Assembly (NCBI RefSeq): GCF_014805685.1
Contig: NC_060909.1
Location: forward strand, 9,544,792-9,608,791
Direction: 5' to 3'
DNA: 64,000 nt
Source: Silurus meridionalis
Lineage: Eukaryota > Chordata > Actinopteri > Siluriformes > Siluridae
The notes under the pieces were generated by a model that saw only the letters and a program-made list of their open reading frames with translations, was not told the origin of the DNA and made no database searches. The translations under genes were made by a program, and so were the position numbers. Shown one piece after another: positions 1-10,488 of the stretch (position 1 is the stretch's first letter; the number at the start of each line of letters is the position of its first letter).

Positions 1-613
1 AATGACCACAGAATACTAATATAAAAAGTGAACAGAAATATCATTGGATTTTCTCTGCATTCCTGTTTTTTTTTTTCTCTTTATACCCCTGGGGCATGTA
101 ATTCTGGCAGAGAATAATTTAATGGCTTTTTCTTTTTTCCCCTCTCTTCCTTTGAAATCATTTTTTGATGTTATATTAATTCCATGCATGTTAGCATGCG
201 ATCACTAAAAACATAATTGCAAACTAATGCATCAGACTTTGTTCCTTTTCTTTTTAAGAGATTAAAGGCAACATCCATATGGAGCTTTATATGAAATCAT
301 TTGCTAATTAACAGTTTCATATTTTAAGCTTGCGTAGTGAAGTCTTTGTCAGCAAAACATATGGTCATAGATTATAAATGAAAACCCTGTAAATAAATGT
401 AATAAATGCATTTATAAAGCTTTATTACAACAGCTGTCAGATGTCAAAGACTTAAATACAAAAATGTTCTTAAAGTAAATGCCAAGTTGCTGACTGAATC
501 AGCTGCCCTTTTTTACATTGGGATACATAAAAAAATGAAAACAAAACACTTTAATGTTGCCTTAAAAAAAATAATAATCACACTTTTTATAAAGGCATGT
601 ATCAATATGCACC
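1..613. other. AT-rich unique non-coding DNA
   Basis: I see no gene, transposon end or tandem array here. The stretch is AT-rich with T runs (69-79) and a homeodomain-type TAATTA core at 305-310. The segment around 240-340 has a more even base mix and could be regulatory, but nothing in it is diagnostic. Confidence 0.4.
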
Positions 614-651
614 CTATAATGACCTATGAATACATTCATAGGTCATTATAG
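614..651. repeat. Perfect 18-bp hairpin
   Basis: Bases 614-631 (CTATAATGACCTATGAAT) are the exact reverse complement of 634-651, separated by two bases. The stem contains a GACCTATGA / TCATAGGTC core. It may be a cruciform-prone palindrome or the fused ends of a lost short inverted-repeat element. No pre-miRNA-like loop is present, because two bases cannot form one. Confidence 0.95.
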
Positions 652-684
652 CTGCAATATTAGCTGCAATATTAGCTGCAACAT
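649..684. repeat. 12-bp tandem repeat, three copies
   Basis: The unit TAGCTGCAATAT occurs at 649-660 and 661-672, with a third copy at 673-684 that has one change (TAGCTGCAACAT). The array starts inside the right arm of the hairpin, so the two structures may share an origin. Confidence 0.95.
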
Positions 685-1759
685 TTTGATTAGTAGTCCT
701 AATGTAGGCATCATGTTCTGCCTTAAATACTCAACAAACCTGTGATGCCATATAGATTGATTTACGTCATGGCCTGATTTTCTGATGCACAAAGTTCATG
801 GCAGTTGTGACTGCCATCCACCATTTTAACCGCTACAAAATAAGATGTTCGTTGAGGTGTGCATGGTATTTGTCTTCTGCCATAGACATAGAACATCAAA
901 ACTGTTCTAGCTGTTCTTTTAGAGTTCATGGTGCACTGATGGCAGAACTGCACAACTCAACAAACCTTTCTCGCAAAACTTGCCAGTGGATGCAGCAATG
1001 GGTAACCATTTGCCACAGCAAATATTACGTTTAGATTCAGTCACTCAAATTTGTAATTAACAGCAAGCACAATGTTACTATTCATCACTTATATTCATGA
1101 TAAAGGTAGGCAGTACATGTTTAACCATTTTGCTAGCTAGTTTGTTTTAACTCTCTAACCGCGTACAATTTCTAATGAGTGGAAGACCATTAAACTCGCT
1201 TGCTAGGGCTGGGACCAGTCTTAGCTTATTAACCTAGAAGAGGAACAGCGGCACAAAATCCCTACAAACTTCTAGCTTGTCTGCTCTCGTCTCGCACTCT
1301 GTAAGCTTTGACTGTTTGGCTTTCGACAAATTTTTGTCTGAAATATCAGTTATAAATCAATAATTATGTATACAACTGTTGTATAAAAGCAGTATCACAT
1401 TACTGGTACTGCAGTAATGCTGATTATTAGCACAGTGATGATATTCAGTATAACCACAGTTCTCTTGCTCATGCAATATTAATTATAAGGCTAAATTGTA
1501 GGCTAAAGTTCAGGTAAATGCTTTTACTTTTTTTTTTTTATCACCATCTGGAAGCAAGAGTATGTCATTGTTGGCTTTGGTATGAAACCCAAACCACTTC
1601 TGGCCAATATGATTTTATAGTCATCTACTGCATCAAAACCCTAATCTTGTTTTCATAATGTGCTTGAACAGCATGTCTGGGTAATTGATGAAGTGTAGAA
1701 GTGTATGTATACCACTAAAGGCCTTTAACACTGACCTAATTTTCTACTTTTCTCACTGT
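685..1759. other. Unique non-coding DNA
   Basis: No gene or recognised repeat. The overlapping short ORFs at 762-1034 on both strands have no homology I recognise and no coding character. A T run lies near 1528-1540. Confidence 0.4.
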
Positions 1760-2260
1760 TTAGCAGATGGAGGAAAGCCTTGGCTGCAATTAATTAACAT
1801 AAATTAGAGACATTAATTAGAACAGAAATGTTGAAGAACTCATTAGTCTGATATGGATAACATAGCCATGGAGAGTGAAGCAATTGAACTCTTGATGATA
1901 AACAGAGTTGTGCTAACGGAGAGAGGGGAAAACATTCTCATTCTGGCTTAATTGACTGAGCAGAGGACCCACTTTAGTCAGTAAAACAATCTGTAATTAC
2001 TTCATGCATTTTTCACACTCAAATTACAGTGCCGCTGATTCCGCCCGCATTTATGTCATTAGTTCAGCAAATTAATATGAATATGAATTTAGACAGCGCT
2101 GGTGATAACTACTTAGGACTTCATTGCTCCAGTCCTCGTTGCAGCCAAATTATTCCTATGCTATGGATAAAGCTCTGTGCAAGAAAACATGTTGTAATAC
2201 ACAATGAACAAAGCGACACCAGCTGAGACGTTCCTCGTGTAACACCAGGGTGACTTCCTG
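1760..2260. promoter_or_regulatory. Candidate conserved non-coding block
   Basis: The sequence is repeat-free and has dense homeodomain-type ATTAAT/TAATTA cores (about 1787-1822), followed by a balanced segment at 2020-2240 without simple repeats. This resembles fish developmental enhancers in texture only. A 65-residue ORF at 2029-2226 shows no protein features I recognise. Inference rests on composition alone. Confidence 0.25.
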
Positions 2261-2794
2261 CATTTGTTCTATGCTTTTTAGAGAGTGCCTAATGTAATGT
2301 AAGGTTTAGCTATAATCATGTTAGACAAAATTAGAGATATTCACATAAAGCTAAGTAACTAATGTTGCATGACTCCAACAATAATTTCTTTGCAAGTTCA
2401 GACATATGTTAATGTGGTGTCATGCACATTTGTCAGTTCACAGCTCTGGGATTTACTATTTAAGTGCACCTTCAGGTATTCCTGGAGTGGTTACATTTCT
2501 CATGTTATTATCTGAGTAATAAATTACCACATGTGCATTATATGCAGTTTTTACAATAATTGTAGATGGTTACCATAATGTCTTTGGCTTATCTGTAGAT
2601 ATACTATTCCACTAACTTTTCTGTAATTAACACATTTTCCTGAACAAGGACCCAGTGTTAAAGTTGCCATGTCACACATTAATAAATATATTAAGTTGAT
2701 TAAGTTTTCAGTATGTACATCAGTACAGAACATGAACTAGATTTAATATAAATTACAACACCCAGTTCTAGTGCCATGTGTAAAAATATAAAGT
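2261..2794. other. Unique non-coding DNA
   Basis: AT-rich, with no gene, repeat or clear regulatory motif. Confidence 0.4.
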
Positions 2795-3010
2795 ATGGTT
2801 CCCAAGTTATGTTTCACATGTGGTGTTATGCCATTTCTTTTTTTTTTTTCAATCCATGCTGTCCTCTTTCACTTTGGTACAGACCAATTTTCATCATCTG
2901 TCCACAGCACTTCATCTCAGAATGCTATAGGCACAACCTGTAATTTAGTCTCTCTGTTCAGGAGGCTTACTAGTGCTTTGAACTTGGAAAAGCCTTCATG
3001 ATTACACTGG
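2795..3010 (-). pseudogene. Tc1-like transposase fragment
   Basis: On the minus strand one frame reads about 40 codons from 2925 down to 2797 with two stops. It contains DEVLWTDDENW, matching the block around the first catalytic Asp of Tc1 transposases (usually VLWTDE or VLFSDE), and about 30 codons later ITPHVKHNLGT, matching the usual PTVKHGGG block. The spacing between the two blocks is right for the family. Sequence from 2925 to about 3010 is consistent with the upstream part but more decayed. No terminal inverted repeat was found. It is an old, dead fragment of a cut-and-paste DNA transposon, different in sequence from the other Tc1 remnants in this window. Confidence 0.75.
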
Positions 3011-5435
3011 TGGTCTTCTGCAGGTTTCTTTAAATACTGCAGAAAATCATAAATCACTTCAATTACTTATGCTTGTATAGCCCATTGTTAGGTCATTTCT
3101 TATTAATACATGATCTCAGTATGTACATTTGCTAAATATCTATTTGATTAATATTTCATTAGCTGTTATTATAGTGGTCCTCAGTCAAATACTTGGTATC
3201 ATACTATAATTTGAAAATAATAAGTGACATGATGGTGCGATGTTTTTTGATGAAAAGTGGATTTGCTGCTACCTTTCTAAGTTTAATTTTCAAAAACGAA
3301 ATACCCCAAAAGTGTTGGTTTATCACAACAATACGCCAACAGTTGCATTTTTTACACAAAAGATATTTACACATTTAAAGTTGTGTAAAGAGTAAGGTCT
3401 TGTTATTAACTTCAAGTAGATAGTGGGCTCACAAGTCATAGCTTTATTCCGACAAAGAATTGACACTAGAGATGTTGAATAACCTTTAAAAATGTGTTGC
3501 ATCTGCAATGCAGTCACTTGTGTAACAGCGATAAATATAGAAACAAACAATAATAATGCATAAATGTATATGTATTTTGAGATCTTCAGATTTCTTTGCT
3601 TAAACTTTCATGAAATTATTTTTTCATCTGTCTAATAACTTCTATAATAAAAATAAAAATGGATACTTTTATACATTTTGTCAATTATTTTATTTAGAAA
3701 GCTAGTAAAGCTTTGAATGATTGCAATTTACAGTAACATAAATCTGAATTTATAGAAAGTTACAGTAATGTTAAGATGACTTGAAGGCTATTTAACACCT
3801 TATATTTGTCTGAATTAATATACTTAATATACCTTAAATATACTGTTTGTAAGCAGGAAACAGTGTGTATGTATAATATATATGTATAAAATAACCTTTA
3901 AAGTTAAATACAGTCAACACTATTGTTAGAGTTTCTTAACTTCAAAAGCAATATAATATAAAGTGGTTCATATTCACTTAATAATTAGACCCATAACAAT
4001 GCTTATACATTATTAATATCAGTGCAAGCTGTAATAAAAAATACTTAAAATGTTCTTACTGAACAGAAAAGCAAGTGAAAGCACAAGCATGAAAAGCTTA
4101 TGAATTTGGACGGAATCTTCTGGAAATATTAGTTGGATTCTTAGATTTACACAGCACATCTGCTCCATAAACCTGTTCCTACAGCAATTTCATTCAACAG
4201 CAAAGAGGAAATGCCAGAGTGTTCATTTTCATAACACTCTCCATTTTAAATACTTTTCCTCATGCCATGGTTCCAGGCTCTGATTGGGTTATGCTGTAAT
4301 GTGAATCAGGTGGACACTGATTATTACTGGAACAGCTGCATTAAATTACTGACCTCAACATGGTTCTGCATCAGAACACAGGACACAAACAGCACAGAAA
4401 TACATGTATTAATCCTTTGGGAGCTGGCTGCTTTCATTAAATTATTCATTGCTTGATTAAAAAAAATGTTTGATAGACATGGCTAGGACATGTAGTCATT
4501 TCAACCAACATAAGGGACATTTCTATTGTACTGGGGAAAAAAGTAATAAACACAGCAGCTCCTTTAGAGCACAGATGTATGGGTGAATAAGTATCCATTA
4601 GCTGATGTACAAATGGAATGGAGAAAATGTTAACAGTTAGTTGTAAGTGTACAAATCCTGTGACAGTCTATTGAATTCCATTAAAATGTATGGTGACACA
4701 AAACCCGAGAGACAATTTTCTTCAGAAGAAATAGGTCACAGATTCAATTACAGTCAGTGAAGCATGGAGCCAATCTATCATGCCAAATTAAGTGCATTTT
4801 AGCAACCTACTTTTCACTCAGAATTTTATAGACACATCTATTCTTTCACCTGAAAAAATAAATCATTGCCTTTCTGTGGTTTAATTTATAGCCACTTTAA
4901 AAATGGTATGCACATTGAAAAATGTTCTTTATGAGAAAAAAATAAATAAAAAAGAAACTGTTAACCCTAGCTTCAGGGTTTTATCTCTTCGTCAACGAAA
5001 AAAAAAAAACCTTGATCTTCTCTTGATTCTCATTATAAGTTTCTGAATTGCCTCGACATTGCAGTGATTTGGCTGCCTCACCTTGGCTGCCCTTAATGCA
5101 GATGTACTGAATGGAATGTTAATTAGATGTTATAAAAAGGTGTATTTGTAAAAAAAAACCTTGCATGCATACAACATTTAACCAAACACATGTTAAAACA
5201 GTTTCTCGCATCAAGGCAAATATCAAGTTGTTGGAGAGCTACAGCAAAATTGACATAATCCTTAATGAGTTGAATTAATAATTAAAGATTCAAATAAAAA
5301 AATAATTGTATGATTGACTAAATAAAATAAATAAATAAATAAAGACATTTCACTATTTCTGCTAATTCCCTCTAATATATCAGCATGATATAATAGACTA
5401 TAAGTGTATGTAGATAAAACGACCAAGCTTAACAT
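3011..5435. other. Unique AT-rich non-coding DNA
   Basis: No gene or transposon end recognised. Short ORFs at 3193-3378, 3323-3550 and 4262-4456 have no recognisable domain. The part at 4130-4470 is better balanced and repeat-free and might be a conserved element. A-rich runs occur at 4998-5010 and 5296-5342, the latter a short (AAAT)n tract. Confidence 0.4.
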
Positions 5436-5875
5436 TATGACCGGTGAGTGAATAACACTGATTATCTCTTCATCATGGCACCTGTTAGTGGGTGGGATAT
5501 ATTAGGCAGCAAGTGAGAATTTCATCCTCAAAGTTGATGTGAAGCAGGAAAAATGGGCAAGCTTAAGGATTTGCAAGAGTTTGACAAGGACCAAATTGTG
5601 ATGGCTAGAAGACTGGGTCAGAGCATCTCCAAAACTGTAGCTCTTGTGGGATGATTTCCTTTCATTAGGAACGAGAGGTACAAACATGATCATGCATGAC
5701 AATAACCTTGTGCACAAAGCAAACTCTGAAGACATGTAGTACTTAAGTTTTATTAGGAAGTATTTGAGCGGACAACATAAAACCATGACCTGAACTCCGC
5801 TGAACAAGTTTGGGATGGACCTCTTGTGCCTAAACAATGTACACTACCATGTCCCAAAATCTAGTGGAAAGCCTT
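5436..5875 (+). mobile_element. Tc1-type transposon relic, internally deleted
   Basis: The left part (5436-5552) matches the 5' leader I recall for an abundant fish Tc1 family. A transposase start follows at 5553. Near 5790-5873 the sequence switches to the 3' coding end: DLNSAEQVWD resembles the DLNPIEHVWDEL block, then CPKI-stop-WKAF resembles the C-terminal tail. The DDE core between the two ends is missing or unreadable. Terminal inverted repeats are not clear. This is a second Tc1 lineage in the window, decayed and non-autonomous. Confidence 0.75.
5553..5654 (+). pseudogene. Tc1 transposase N-terminus
   Basis: An ATG at 5553 opens 33 codons ending at TGA 5652-5654. Residues 9-23 read [15 protein letters not shown], the first helix-turn-helix (paired-type) DNA-binding region of a common fish Tc1 transposase, followed by [10 protein letters not shown]. 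In the intact family the helix-turn-helix continues beyond this point; here a stop and unrelated sequence follow. The fragment lacks the second DNA-binding helix set and every catalytic residue, so it cannot be active. Confidence 0.8.
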
Positions 5876-6514
5876 TGTTAGTATACCTGCAATTTCATAT
5901 TAACTGTCATATACACATTATTGGATTGAAAAAATCATGATGAAGTGCATGTTTAAATACCTGAGTGACTATTACCTCCTTAATGAGGTAAAAAAAAAAA
6001 AAAAATCCTAGTATGAAATTTTTTCTAGTGTAAAAGATTTTTTTTTTTTTTTTTTTATACATAAGTGTAGGTTAGGCTGGAAATGTAAGGGTAGTGTGGG
6101 TGCAGAGACTTTCAGTGGATTTAAAATAAAATCTTTAAATGTAATTTTCTCCTGTTTCACCTTCAAATATGTTTTTAAATGCTGCAATCTTTGCTGATAT
6201 GTAAAAATGAAGCATTTCCAGGCAAACCCGTACTTTACAGAACTAGAACATAAAAGGTCAGAAATTGAACATGATTTAAATACAAAGATTTTCCTAGGCT
6301 CTTTCTCTTATACACAACATTTTTAACCATAAATTTCACAACTAGTATTCAGACTCAGCATCTGTGCTACAGTTGTTGCCCTGGCTGAGTTTTTATTAAA
6401 AAAAAAAAAATCTCATTGTCGAGAATCAAGACATATACATAGTTAGTCTCAATAAAGCATGTGGCTCATATTGTATTTGATTAAGGCAATGAAATACAAC
6501 AAACCCTCCTGACT

Positions 6515-6515
<1 letters not shown>
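5876..6515. other. Unique DNA with homopolymer runs
   Basis: No gene. It holds an A run at 5991-6005, a T run at 6039-6056 and an A run near 6399-6411. The rest is AT-rich unique sequence. Confidence 0.45.

Positions 6516-6561
<46 letters not shown>
6516..6561. repeat. (CA)n microsatellite
   Basis: About 23 uninterrupted CA units. The ORF reading through it on the minus strand is the repeat itself. Confidence 0.98.
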
Positions 6562-6563
<2 letters not shown>

Positions 6564-6883
6564 CTCATCACAATCATGATCTTGTGATCTAATCATGCCC
6601 TGCGACTTTTCATTTCCCTTTGTGTTCACTGAAAGGATGGTTGCCATGGACGCCTCCAGGGGCCTCGGCTCTTTGTGTCCCCAGCTTTTGCTTCAGCACC
6701 CTTGGCCCCTTCAACTTTATTTCTCTCTCTCATCAAAAGTCTGGGAGTTGTTGAGTTGGAAATTAAACCTTGGGTGCTCATTATGTGTGCAGATTTTGCA
6801 ATTGCAGTTTTGTATCCAACATAATACTATAGAAATGTCTTTCGTACATAATTAACAAATGAATAATAAAAAAAAAAAAAAGA
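6562..6883. promoter_or_regulatory. GC-richer unique block with X-box-like motif
   Basis: The segment 6590-6720 is clearly richer in GC than its neighbours and repeat-free. It contains GTTGCCATGG at 6640-6649, an RFX X-box half-site pattern. An 86-residue ORF at 6595-6855 has no domain I recognise. It ends in an A run (6869-6881) next to the LINE. A regulatory role is inference. Confidence 0.25.
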
Positions 6884-6907
6884 ATATAAAGCCCACACTA
6901 TGAATCA

Positions 6908-7100
6908 GCCATTAGGGTTGCACAAGCCAGTGCACTTAGTCCCAGTCCCAAGCTTAAATAAATGGGGTGGTTTGCACTAGGAAGGACATCCAGCGTAAAA
7001 CATGTGCCAAATCAAATATGCGGATCACAAATCAGAATTTTATACCGGATCGGTCGAGGCCCGGGTTACCAACGACCGCCACAGATATTGTTGTTGATAG
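6908..7100 (+). other. LINE 5' leader shared with SINE body
   Basis: From GCCATTAGGGTTGCACAAG (6908-6926) to about 7032 this leader matches the minus strand of 52745-52868 inside the young SINE. Shared landmarks are CCAGTGCACTTAGT, GGAAGGACATCCAG and TGCGGATCA. The shared part runs from the LINE start to just before its GGATCGGTCGAGGCCCGGG segment. Confidence 0.85.
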
Positions 7101-7200
7101 GATATAAGTGGAAATTTGGCTACTGTTGGCTGAAGGAGGATAAGTAGAGGAGGAAGGCGTCTACAGAAACAGGGGGGGGGGAGTTTGGGTGGGTGATATG

Positions 7201-7700
7201 ATGGAGAGGAGAAAGCTAGAAATGTTGTGTGTTCAGGAGACCAAATGGAAAGGGAGTAAGGCCAGGAACATTAGAGGTGGGTTTAAACTGTTCTACCATG
7301 GTGTGGATGGAAAGAGAAATTGAGGAAAAAGAGGGAAGTTGAAAAGGTGATGATAAATGTCATTAGTACTTATGCTCCACAAGTGAGCTGTGAGATGGAG
7401 GAGAAGGAAAAATTGTGGAGTGAGTTAGATGAAGTGGTAGAAGGTGTAATTAGGAAAGAACGATTGATTGATGATTGGGGCAGACTTTACTGCCCATGTT
7501 GGTGAAGGAAACAGGTGATAAGGAGGTGATGGGTAAGTATGGGCTTAGGGAGAGGAATGTGGAAGGGCAGATGGTGGTAGAGTTTGCTAAAAGTTAAAAA
7601 TGGCAGTGGTAAATACTTATTTTTAGAAAAAGGAGGGGCATAGGGTGACGTACAAGAGTGGAGGAAGGTGCACACAGGTGGGCTATGTTCTATGTATTAG
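7201..7700 (+). pseudogene. LINE endonuclease domain, broken
   Basis: An open stretch from ATG 7201 to TGA 7320 contains MLCVQETKW, where the Gln-Glu-Thr (codons at 7234-7242) carries the metal-binding glutamate of APE-type endonucleases. The next frame (7320-7498) reads INVISTYAPQVSCEMEE, the conserved S-x-YAPQ block, then an SELDEVV helix. After 7500 the remaining endonuclease blocks are split by stops and frameshifts, although short matches continue to about 7680. In an intact element this enzyme nicks the target to prime reverse transcription. This copy cannot make it. Confidence 0.8.
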
Positions 7701-8196
7701 ATGCAACCTGAAGGAAATTGGAAAAGGTGTTGGCAGGGAATAGTGTAGCTAGACAGCATCGGATAGTGGTCTGTAGGATGGGTTTGGAGATGAAGAAGTA
7801 TAGAAAGAGAGTGAGGACTGAAAAAAGAATAAGATGGTGGAAACTGAAGGAGGAAGACTGTAGTGTGAGATTCACTGAAAAGGTCAGACAGGGCAAACTC
7901 AGTGGTGCTGAATGATTGGGCTACTACTGCAGAAGTGATATGGGAAACAGCTAGAAAGGTACTTGGTGTGACATCTGGAAATAGAAAGGAAGACAAAGAG
8001 ATGTGGTGGTGGAATGAGGAAGTGCAGGACAGCATAACAAGAAAGAGAACGAGAATTGGGATCTGCAGAGAGATGAGAAAAGTAGGCAGGAGTACAAGGC
8101 GATGTGGAAACAGGTAAAAAGGGATGTGGCGAAAGCCAAGAAAAAGGGATATGGGAAGCTGTAATGAGAAGTTGGACACTAATTAAGGAGAAAAGG

Positions 8197-8247
8197 ATTT
8201 ATACTGTAGATATATAATATAATATATATAATATATATTATATTGGC
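8197..8247. repeat. TA-rich insertion inside the LINE
   Basis: A tract of TATATAATATAATATATA-type sequence interrupts the linker between endonuclease and reverse transcriptase. Recognisable coding sequence resumes at about 8244 (TTGGCCAAGG). It is not part of the family consensus I recall, so it is probably a local expansion or a small secondary insertion. Confidence 0.6.
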
Positions 8248-8449
8248 CAAGGGGGGGGAGGGCAGAGCTGGGAAGGATGTGCTGCAAGTATGAGCAATAA
8301 AGGATGGAGATGGAAATGTGTTGACTAGTGAGGAGAGTGTTTTGAGAAAGTGGAGGGAGTATTTTGAGCAGCTGATGAATAAGGAAAACAAGAAAGAGAG
8401 AAGGTTGGATGATGTGGATATGGTGAAGCAGGAAGTGGATAGGATTAGT

Positions 8450-9170
8450 GAGGAGTAAGTGAGAGGATATTAAGAGGATGAAGAGTGGAAAGTTGATTGG
8501 ACCAGATGACATACCAGTAGAAGTATGTAGATGTTTAGGAGAGATGGCAGTGGCGTTTTTAACCAGATTGTTCAATAAAATTTAGAAAGGTAAAAGGATG
8601 CCTGAGGAATGGGGGAGGAGTGTACTGGTTCCAGTTTTTAAGAATAAGGGAGATTTGCAGACCTGAAATAGATACGGGGGAATAAAGTTGAACACCCACA
8701 CCATGAAGTTATGGGAAAGAGTAGTGGAAGCCAGGCTGAGAGAAAAGGTGACCATCTGTGAGCAACAGTATGGTTTCAAGCCGAGGAAGAGCACTACAGA
8801 TACATCATTTGCTCTGAGAATGTTGATAGAGAAGTATAGAAGAGGTCAGAAGGAGTTGCTTTGTGTATTTGTGGATTTAGAAAAAGCGTAAGACAGGGTT
8901 GTGAGAGGAGTTGTGGTATTGTATGAGGTGTGTCAGAGAAGTATGTGAGTATGGTGCAGCACATGTATGAGGATAGCTTGACAGCAGTTAAATGTGCAGT
9001 AGGAAAGACAGACTTGTTTAAGGTGGAAGTTGGAGAGCATCAAGGATCGGCTCTGAGACCTTTCCTGTTTGCAGTGGTGATGGACAGGTTGACGGACGAG
9101 GTCAGACAGGAGTCTCCATGGACTATGATGTTTGCGGATGATATTCTGATTTGGAGAAGTGGAGGTACGC
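8450..9170 (+). pseudogene. LINE reverse transcriptase domain, broken
   Basis: Reverse transcriptase blocks appear in order, in several frames. VGPDD-type sequence lies near 8500-8515 (read as IGPDDIPVEV). A 67-residue stretch at 8688-8891 reads KLWERVVEARLRE and ends in VFVDLEKA (motif A, catalytic Asp retained). HQGSALRPFLFA (near 9039-9074) is motif B, with Arg where the family usually has Ser. FADD (9131-9142) is the catalytic motif C, intact. A deletion of roughly 30 codons follows FADDILIW. A stop right after motif A and frameshifts prevent a functional enzyme. Confidence 0.85.
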
Positions 9171-9179
9171 ACTGAAGAG

Positions 9180-9840
9180 AAGGGGAATGAAAGTCAGTAG
9201 GAGTAAGACAGATTACATGTGTGTGAATGAGAGGGAGGGCAGTGGAGTGGTGCGGTTGTAGGGAGAAGAGGTGGAGAAAGTGGATGAGTTTAGGTACCTG
9301 GGGTCAACAGTGCAAAGTAATGGAGAGTGTGTTAGAGAAGTGAAAAAAAGAGTGCAGGCAGGGTGGAGTGGGTGGAGAAGAGTGGCAGGAGTGATTTGTG
9401 GTAGAAGGGTATCTGCAAGAGTGAAAGGGAAAGTTTATAGGACTGTGGTGAGACCTGCGATGTTGTATGTTTTAGAGACAGTGGCATTGAGTAAAAGGCA
9501 GGAGGTGGAACTGGAGGCAGCAGAGCTGAAGATGCTGAGATTTTCATTGGGATTGACGAGGATGGACAAGATTAGAAACAAGTTTATTAGAGGGACAGCG
9601 CATGTAGGGCGTTTTGGGTACAAAATAAGAGAGGACTGGTTGAGAGGGTTTGGACACGTGCAGAGGAGGGACATGGGGTATATCGATAGAAGAATGCTGA
9701 GGATGGAGCCTTCTTTTCCTTAGAAGGAGGAAAAGAGGAAGACCAAAGAGGAGGATGTGGTGAAGGAACGCATGCAGGCAGGTGGTGGGAAAGAGGCAGA
9801 TGTAGAGGACAGAGTAGTATGGAGGTGGATGATCAGCCGA
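9180..9840 (+). pseudogene. LINE C-terminal domain
   Basis: The longest clean reading in the element runs 9271-9723 (150 residues) and contains FRYLGSTVQSNGE, VRPAMLYVLETVALSK, MLRFSLG and GHVQRRD. These blocks are typical of the region after the reverse transcriptase in fish RTE-like elements (thumb and C-terminal part). It stops at TAG 9721-9723. Related sequence continues out of frame to about 9840 with losses in the basic GRPKRR-type segment. Confidence 0.8.
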
Positions 9841-9851
9841 AATAAGTAGAT

Positions 9852-9912
9852 GAAGAAGAAGAAGAAGAAGAAGAAGAAGAAGAAGAAGAAGAAGAAGAAG
9901 AAGAAGAAGAAG
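9852..9912 (+). repeat. (GAA)n 3' tail of the LINE
   Basis: About 20 GAA units directly follow the end of the LINE. Microsatellite tails rather than poly-A are usual for RTE-type elements. The SINE at 52.7 kb ends in a short GAAAGAAAG version of the same tail. Confidence 0.95.
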
Positions 9913-9985
9913 ATATAACCAACACTATAAAAAGAAATTAGAAAGATGACTATTGTAAAGTATTAATTCTAATACATTATATATG

Positions 9986-9990
<5 letters not shown>

Positions 9991-10060
<70 letters not shown>
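9991..10060. repeat. (TA)n microsatellite, left part
   Basis: About 35 TA units. Together with 10485-10578 it forms one long TA tract split by the Tc1 insertion, since TA is the Tc1 target. Confidence 0.97.
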
Positions 10061-10065
<5 letters not shown>

Positions 10066-10486
10066 TACAGACCAAAAGTTTGGACACACCTTCTCATTCA
10101 ACCTGAACCCAATCGAGATGGTTTAGGGGTGAGCTGGACCGCAGAGTGAAGGCAAAAGGGCCAACAAGTGCCAAGCATCTCTCGGGGAACTCCTTCAAGA
10201 CTGTTGGAAGACCATTTCAGGTGACTACCTCTTGAAGCTCATCAAGAGAATGCCAAGAGTGTGCAAAGCAGTAATCAAAGCAAAAGGTGGCTACTTTGAA
10301 GAACCTAGAATATGACATTTTTCAGTTGTTTCACACTTTTTTGTTATGTATATAATTCCATATATAATTCCATGTGTTAATTCATAGTTTTGATGCCTTC
10401 AGTGTGAATCTACAATTTTCATAGTCATGAAAATAAGGAAACTCTTTGAATGAGAAGGTGTGTCCAAACTTTTGGTCTGTACTGTA
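10061..10486 (+). mobile_element. Internally deleted Tc1 element with perfect TIRs
   Basis: The 38 bases at 10063-10100, starting CAGTACAGACCAAAAG, are the exact reverse complement of 10447-10484. The element is about 425 bp, far shorter than the usual 1.3-1.6 kb, because the transposase N-terminus and catalytic core are gone; only the C-terminal codons (10101-10315) remain. It sits inside a (TA)n tract, as expected for TA-targeting Tc1/mariner transposases. Identity of the arms suggests it is younger than the other Tc1 relics here and could have been moved by a transposase supplied elsewhere. Confidence 0.92.
10101..10315 (+). pseudogene. Tc1 transposase C-terminus
   Basis: LNPIEMV (10103-10123) is the conserved block before the final catalytic Glu region of Tc1 enzymes. 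A frameshifted continuation reads GELDRRVKAKGPTSAKHL. A further frame is open from about 10181 to the natural stop TGA 10313-10315, reading LLQDCWKTISGDYLLKLI and ending in GYFEEPRI. Everything upstream of the LNPIE block is deleted and the left terminal repeat abuts it directly. Confidence 0.88.
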
Positions 10487-10488
10487 TA

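Larger units (their letters stand above)
6903..9912 (+). mobile_element. RTE-like LINE, near full length, inactive
   Basis: A non-LTR retrotransposon of about 3.0 kb in sense orientation. The order is: 5' leader (6908-7100), apurinic-type endonuclease (7200-7700), linker (7700-8450), reverse transcriptase (8450-9170), C-terminal domain (9180-9840) and a 3' GAA microsatellite tail. No LTRs and no separate gag-type ORF are visible. This layout, the short 5' region and the microsatellite tail fit the RTE clade, which I assign from memory of the family rather than by a tree. Many stops and frameshifts break it. Sequence just outside the ends (6884-6901 and 9913-9928) is similar allowing a 2-base gap and may be a decayed target-site duplication. 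The 3' end has lost about 25 bases compared with the SINE copy at 52.7 kb that shares this tail. Confidence 0.85.

Noticed and set aside
614..651. microRNA precursor
   Set aside because: The stem is only 18 bp with a 2-base loop, far from a 60-80-base precursor.
5502..5837. 111-residue minus-strand ORF
   Set aside because: Antisense to the Tc1 relic at 5436-5875.
7697..8179. 160-residue minus-strand ORF, the longest in the window
   Set aside because: It is antisense to the LINE linker region. Its Ser/Phe/Leu-rich text is the complement of purine-rich LINE coding sequence.
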